A stretch of 64,000 nt of DNA from Prunus persica (Eukaryota; Streptophyta; Magnoliopsida; Rosales; Rosaceae). The position numbers and the translations under genes were made by a program. The notes below the pieces were generated by a model. That model was not told the DNA's origin, ran no database searches, and saw only the letters and a list, made by a program, of their open reading frames with translations. The stretch is from positions 20,140,377 through 20,204,376 of the forward strand of contig NC_034012.1 of assembly GCF_000346465.2 (NCBI RefSeq), in the 5' to 3' direction. Shown here piece after piece: positions 58,331 to 64,000 of this stretch (the stretch's first letter is position 1; each line of letters starts with the position of its first letter).

Positions 58331-58890
58331 CCATTGAAAATGTGTTTTCCTTTTAATGAAAATAAAAATAAAAATATATTCAACTATATCACACATTTAG
58401 ACTAAATATAATGCATAATATAGACTAAATGTTCACAAATTATATTTTTAAATATAAAATGGGCAAACTTGGGTTTGGCCCATTGGGTTCGTGCCCACCC
58501 TCTTTGATATGAGGGACATGGCCCATATGATGATCCCTAATTGGGTTGGACATTCTTGTTTAGAAATCTCTCTTAACTATTGAGAAATTCCACTTCCATA
58601 ATAGCTCTCGGATCAGGTGAGAATGCCTATGTGAGATCCTTATTTGAGAATCAATCGCAGCCATTGAAATGCATCTGAACGGTTTAGGAGAAAAAGCAAG
58701 CTTATGGTGCAACGGGTAGGTTGCAATTTCCCCTGAGCCCAAGTGTCAAGTCGCACCTATTTCGAAAAAAAACGAGCCTTTCTTCTTCTTGACAGTAGTG
58801 CCTTACTTCTTCCTGACAGTCGCACCTATCTTGTTAATGAATTTATGAATGAACCCTAAACACCCAAAATACCTACCAGACATAAATTTG
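58331..58890. other. Intergenic DNA
   Basis: AT-rich. 58690-58720 reads TTATGGTGCAACGGGTAGG, a SINE-like box A, but no box B was found. Confidence 0.45.
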
Positions 58891-58899
58891 TGTATTCCT

Positions 58900-61800
58900 C
58901 TTCTCTTGTTGCAGAAAGTCCATGGTCTACTCTGTCTCTTTCACTTCCTCTTCGGTTGTCGAAGAACCTTCCTCATCTAGTATTTCTCATCTGAACGTCT
59001 GAATCGGTACGTTTCTCTCGACTTCCCTTTCTCTCTTTTATATTAAAGTTTGCATGTTATATTGCATTCAGTTAATGTTTAAATTTTGTTTAGGATTTTA
59101 GGGCATTGATTTTGTGGGTAAGAGTAGTCTGTCTCTGTAGTAGTTGTGTTCGCAAAAATATAAATTGGCTTCAGTTGCTTTTTTGTGTTGTGTTTTCTAG
59201 TTTCTAGTAATTTGTTGAAGCATAGTAACTCTTTTTAAAAGTTTTTTTGCAGTTTAAATATCCTTTCATTTTTCCAAAAGTTGGGTTGTATTTGTTTTGT
59301 AATTTTTTGTGGTAATTTGTTGAATTGTAGATTCACAGCTGTTGCTTCTTCTTATTTTTTTTGCATTTTGTAATCCTACTTTGCGCATCTGGTGGTGTGA
59401 GTGTATGACATCATTTTAGGGATTTAATGGGGCTTGGAAAACAAATAATAAGTACCATTAGAAGTAGAACGCAGAAGAGAAAATTGAATTTTAACTGTGA
59501 ATATGAGATGATTTGGGATGCATAAGGATCAATGCATCTTGTAGTAGGTATCAATTATGTATCTTAATGTGTTGAAAATAGTGTTGGTAGGTATTAGTTC
59601 TGTATGTTAATGTGTTGAAAATAGTGTTTGTAGGTGAAAATGATGTATCTTAATTTCTTGAAAATAGTGTATCAGTTTTGTATCTTAATATGTTGAAAAT
59701 AGTGTTAGTAGGTATCAATTATGTATTTGAATGTGTTGAAAATAGTGTTTGTAGGTATTAATTATGTATCTTAATGTGATGAAAATGTGTAGATAATATT
59801 GTGAGTAGGTATCACTTCTGTATGTTAATATGTTCATAATATTGTGAGCAGGTATCACTTCCGTTTCTTAAGCTAAAGGTGTTTGTTGCAGGTATAAAAT
59901 GGAATCTGTGTTTGAGCTTTGTTTCCCGGAGTTAGAGGTCTATTTTGAGCGGGTGAATAATATGTGTGTGGCGAGTACAGTCCTGTGTAATTTTGGGGAG
60001 CATTTCAGTGGGTCGCTTATGAAAAGATTTAGAGAGAGCTGTTTTGGGCACCTGTAAGGCCTCCATAAAATTGCATTTAGTGGTCAAATTGTGTATGCTC
60101 TGGCACTCTGGTGAGTCGAAGGACTTGGTGTGAAGGATATGCTGGGCCTTAGTTATGCAATAGGGTCCAACGTTGCTCAATTCAGTGTAAAGAATTTTTG
60201 TTTGATAAGTTGTCTGAAATGTGGAATAGAGCTTGACATAACGTTCGGGGGGGAGGGGGGATGCTCATAATGGATTTATGAAAGTGCATTTTACCAACAG
60301 GAGTCACATTACTTGCCATGACTTAGAAAATGCATTCCTAAAGTCCGAAAGAGGAAGTGAGGACTCGTTCAAATTGGGACTGTATTTTATGGAGTTTGTG
60401 ATAATGGGTAAACCCCAAAATGTAAAGATAAACGAGCACTACTTACATTTGGTTCATAAAATGGATGAATTCAACAAATATCTGTGGGGATCTATATCAT
60501 TTGATTGTCTGCAGGATTCTCTGTTGTTTGCTCCCAGGAAGAAAGAGACTGATGAAGACAATGATAGGAAGGGGAAATGACAGAAAAAAGGAAAAAAGGT
60601 GGTGTGGAGTTTAGTGAGAAATGGGAAGAAATTGGATGATGAGAAGCGTAAAATAATTAACAAACCTGCATGGAATATAAAGGGATTGAGCTATGCTGTC
60701 CAAGTCTGATTTAGTTCAAAATTAGTGTTTGTAAAATTTTAGTTCGTTATTAAGTACTCACTTTGATAATCTATTTGTTGTAGATTTGGGCATATGAATT
60801 AATTGCTGGGTTGGGAATTCCCCCCCTTAGATATTGTAAGCGAATCGAGGAACCTGCATTTGTCCGTCGAATTTGCTAGTGAGAATCCACAGATAAAGTG
60901 CCTGAGTTTAGAGAGCTGAACGCTTATATTTTTCAAAGCAAACAGGTGTGTAGTTAATAATTTATTTCAATAGTATGTTGGTTTCATGAGGAAAGTTGTT
61001 TAGTATTGTATATGACCTGTTAACTCTATATGTTTGACAACCTGTTATACTGCGCCTCTTACGACCAAATGAATTGGAGATGAGCCAACCGTATTGGAGT
61101 TGGAGATCAAATGTTCCTAAATGTGATGCACCTAGTGTAGCCCCACAAGTATGTAAGGACCCTGATGAGTTAAACTCTATTGTGCAGCAGTTGAGGAATG
61201 AGGTTGCAGTATTGCACCGTGAGAAGGGTGAGCTAGAGGAGAGAGTTTTACGCTTGGAAAAGTGTACCATTCATGCAGATGCGAGAAAGACTGAGGATGC
61301 TGGAGATGAGAGTCATAAGACTGAGGATGCTGGAGAGGAGAGTGATAAAATTGAGGATGGTGGAGTAGCTGAATCGGGAGATTAGTGTGTACAAAATGCG
61401 AAAGAAGAGGTGCAATATACACCCCCAGCTATAAATTGGGATGACCCAGATGTGGTGCGTGTGACCCTTGTGAAATTTCTTACGAATCCTCCTCGAAAGA
61501 TTGACATGTTCATTGCAAAGGGTGAATGTGGTGAAGATGTTATAGTTGGAGTCCGGCAAAAGAGGGGTCGGGGAAAGAGTGAGATTCTTGGGCCTGTGAC
61601 GAAGAGGCAAAGGGCAGTGGTAAGGGAAACTCCATGGCAAGGTCGAGAGATTCCCAATATTTCGGAGGACCCAATTGCTGACCCCCTAAGGCCTGTTCCT
61701 CGTGATTCCCTTTTAGAGGTGGCAAAATTCTGTTGGGAATGGGGACAAGAAGAAAAGTAAGTTCCCTTTGCCCGTCCTTAGTGAAATGTAAATGGTTTAT

Positions 61801-62831
61801 TATGATTAATTATTGAGTTATTGGTGAAACGGAATTGATAATAACAATGATTGACAAATATAGTTCACATGTGCGGTTATGTGGAGAAGAAGGTATGGAA
61901 TGTTCGCATAACTTCTTTGTTCAGTTGCTGGCCAAGGAAGGTTGGTTGGATGACTCGGTAAGCATTGATTAATTTGGGATTTTGTCGAAATGTCCATGCT
62001 ATGTAGTGATTTATTGATTTAATAATGAAAACAGCCCTTTTATATAGAACATTGACATGGCCTTGCTTTTGCTACGGGAGTGGCACAATAGGTCTGGCAA
62101 GTGGGTGGGTTCTGACTGCATGATACTGGACACCACTTTTCAGGTCTGTATTATTTCATAAGCATTGTTTCTTTTCAAATTTGGTATCTGTTATGATGCA
62201 TAACTCGTGTGCCGCTATGCAGAAATGTGCTGCCTTAGATTACATGTAACCGAAGGCGTATGTGGGAAAGGAGGACAGGCAGCACATCAACGGTCTACTG
62301 GGAAAGATCAAGGGCGAAGGCCCTAAGTTGGCTAAATCATGGTCATCTGTGAATCACATTTTTTTTGCCCTTCAACCTACAAAGGCAGAAGCACTGGATC
62401 TTACTTATTCTCGATTTAAAAGAGTGTGAGATAAGGGCATATGATTCAAAAGTAGATCTATGCAGAACTTAAGCCATCAAACGGGCTGTGCAGTCAGTGG
62501 CGAAAATGCTGCCCCGGTTGTTATAGGAATCTGGATATATTGGCGACAGTCTACTTCTCAAAAGTGAGTGGCCAGTTATTCGCATAATGGATGCACCTCA
62601 ACAAGTAGGCGGGTGAGTAATATTCCACCTAAACACATTGTCTTATTAAATGGATTTGTTGTACAATGAATCACAGCTTCTTCGCTATGTTTCAGTGGCG
62701 ACTGTGGGATGTACATCCTCAAATACTGCGAGTTTCTGACCTCGAATGTAGACCTACCCAATATTTCCCATGACACCATGCCCTTCTATCGGTTGAAGCT
62801 CGCTGTACAGTTGTTGCAGGGATATTGGTAG
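58900..62831 (+). pseudogene. Decayed DUF1985-Ulp1 (C48 cysteine protease) gene, MULE-type
   Basis: Probable leader exon 58900-59004, intron 59005-59892, ATG at 59899. The DUF1985 part reads FRESCFGHL, IAFSGQIVYAL, then with frameshifts and stops LYFMEFVIMGKPQNVKINEH and KYLWGSISFDCLQDSLLFAP. A middle part holds a Lys/Glu-rich repeat (KTEDAGDESHKTEDAGEES, near 61288). The Ulp1 part spans exons near 61860-61958, 62048-62143, 62223-62612 and 62697-62831 with good GT-AG edges. The catalytic set is visible: His in KHWILLIL (about 62392), Asp in RAYDSK (about 62442), Cys in GDCGMYILKYCEF (62703). Ulp1 enzymes cleave SUMO. At least three in-frame stops lie in the protease part, so an active enzyme is unlikely. 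Such genes are known cargo of plant Mutator-like elements. Confidence 0.78.
59540..59870. repeat. About 42-bp degenerate tandem repeat in the first intron of the Ulp1-like gene
   Basis: Units vary around GTAGGTATCAATTATGTATC then TTAATGTGTTGAAAATAGTG, about eight copies including partial ones. The last unit runs into the splice acceptor before the start exon. Confidence 0.85.
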
Positions 62832-63451
62832 CTGTGATTCATTAGGAGAGACAATATGATATAACTTGCAAAGTTTTTAGCTAGGTGGGTGTAGTATATG
62901 AACTTGCAAAGTTAATTTAACTGGGTGGGCAGTTTGTAATTATGTAGGTAACATTTGTTGAACTGAAGAAAGGTATCATACAGCTTGTATCGGCTAAATT
63001 CGCAAGTTACAAAACAAACATTTCTATAATATAAGGGAACCTCAAAGAGCTTTCCTTGCATGCTTGAGCGCATCTTTCCCCTTTCTATTAGTAAGGTTTT
63101 GAAAAGGTTGTTTTCTTGCTTGTTAAGGAACAAACTCTTCTTTATGATCCAACTCCCCCTTTTCACTTAAAGTTAAAGAATAAGTTTTTGTATTCTGTTC
63201 AAATACAAGTTGTATTAAACCCTCAACACATATTGTTGATACTATGCTGAACCCTAAACCCTAAATGGTGCATGATTCTTTTCAAATGTGGATTAAATAG
63301 GAATGTATTTTGTTCAGGGTGAACACAATTGTGAAGTTAAGATGCATGCATATGAAATGTTGAAAAATTCATTTACTAATAGTGCTTAAGGCTTAATTCA
63401 TATTTGTAGATTTTGAAACACATCTTGTATGTAGCTGTCCGGATTACAAAA
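62832..63451. other. Intergenic DNA between convergent Ulp1-like and GRF-like genes
   Basis: No coding sequence. Contains a telo-box-like AACCCTAAACCCTAAATGG near 63250, too short to be a telomere. Confidence 0.55.
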
Positions 63452-64000
63452 TTACAAAACATATACTTCAAAAGCCAAAATATTTCCACACAGGCAAAAA
63501 ATTTCTTCCATTTTCATCAATTTAACTGCCAAATTCAAAAATGATAGAACTAACAATAGTAGGAGGATATTTTTAATGCCCTTCACTATGCGGAGTACTT
63601 CAGCATATGCATTAAGTTTCTTCACATCCAGCTGTTTTTGAATGTGAGATTCAGTTGGCATGTTGACTATAGTCACCCATTCATAGCCACTACACCTTGT
63701 AGCTCCCTAAAAAATATACAAAATTACATTTTTCAGTGTGGGATTACAATGTCAGGGCATATGCTTTTGTTTGGAGCAGTTTTCTTTGCCTTAGCCAATG
63801 CCCGATGTCAGTCAGTGTTAATGCCCGAAATGGGTTATTGTTTTAGAAATTAATGCCCAATCTCGATTACTGTTGATTACATACAGCTTATTCGGTTTTA
63901 CATACGAGTTTTGGGAAGATTATACTTACATATGTTGTGAAGCACTTCCAATATGGTCTGCCCAGATTCCCTTCGAATTTGGAAATTAGCATAATCATCT
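63452..64000 (-). CDS. GRF-type zinc-finger-like protein, 3' two exons, partial (runs off right edge)
   Basis: The minus strand gives exon <64000-63930 (donor GTAAGT), intron 63929-63707 (acceptor TTTTTTAG) and final exon 63706-63452. The joined frame reads SKFEGNLGRPYWKCFTTY then GATRCSGYEWVTIVNMPTES. GRF zinc fingers have the pattern NPGRxFxxC...C.FF.W, so the NLGRPYWKC...CSGYEW match is good. After it come a Lys-rich helix and a hydrophobic stretch (NILLLLLVLSFLNLAV) that could span a membrane, a common layout in small plant GRF proteins. Function is unknown in this group. The phase across the intron is consistent. The upstream part is outside the window. It converges on the Ulp1-like gene, another family often found in transposons. 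Confidence 0.65.

Noticed and set aside
63249..63270. Telomere-type repeat (CCCTAAA)
   Set aside because: Only about two units; telo-boxes of this size are common in plant promoters and introns.

Overview
The window is nuclear DNA from a flowering plant, most likely a eudicot. The evidence is AT-rich sequence, GT-AG introns, a plant-type homeobox gene, a plant PADRE/DUF4228 gene, and a dense mixture of plant Ty1/copia, Ty3/gypsy, LINE, SINE, hAT and Mutator-like elements. The species cannot be fixed from sequence alone; a woody eudicot such as a Rosaceae member is only a guess.

Only three loci look like ordinary or possibly functional host genes. At the left edge the first exon of a DUF4228/PADRE protein (minus strand, ATG at 181) runs off the window. 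The main gene is a roughly 10.9 kb, eight-exon homeodomain gene (28346-39233, plus strand, about 514 aa), with a 7-nt first coding exon and a 4.1 kb first intron holding LINE debris. At the right edge two exons of a GRF-zinc-finger-like gene (minus strand) run off the window.

The rest is a layered transposon landscape. 2.5-3.3 kb: hAT-type element with an 8-bp target duplication. 6.9-7.1 kb: palindromic MITE. 8.3-10.2 kb: solo LTR with a perfect 5-bp duplication. 11.3-15.8 kb: decayed copia element whose reverse transcriptase is split by about 1 kb of an L-ascorbate oxidase gene with introns. 17.9-19 kb: LINE. 19.8-20.7 kb: copia LTR plus gag on the minus strand. 22-22.6 kb: probable hAT element. 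23.1-25.6 kb: 2.5 kb solo LTR carrying four 96-bp hairpin-forming tandem repeats. 25.6-26.9 kb: three unrelated gene fragments (DUF1645, cytochrome P450, HSP90) in a row. 39.9-41.1 kb: minus-strand copia interrupted by a hAT element. 44.2-45.15 kb: Mutator-like element. 46-50.6 kb: chained LTR and gypsy fragments. 52.8-58.3 kb: Tat-like gypsy element with two RNase H domains, minus strand. 59-62.8 kb: decayed DUF1985/Ulp1 protease gene of the kind often carried by plant MULEs.

The sequence gives no sign of a cooperating gene cluster. The most unusual content is gene-fragment capture: the ascorbate oxidase segment inside copia, and the DUF1645-P450-HSP90 composite that a solo LTR later split. 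All coordinates come from reading by eye. Exon junctions were checked by reading-frame continuity, not by transcripts.
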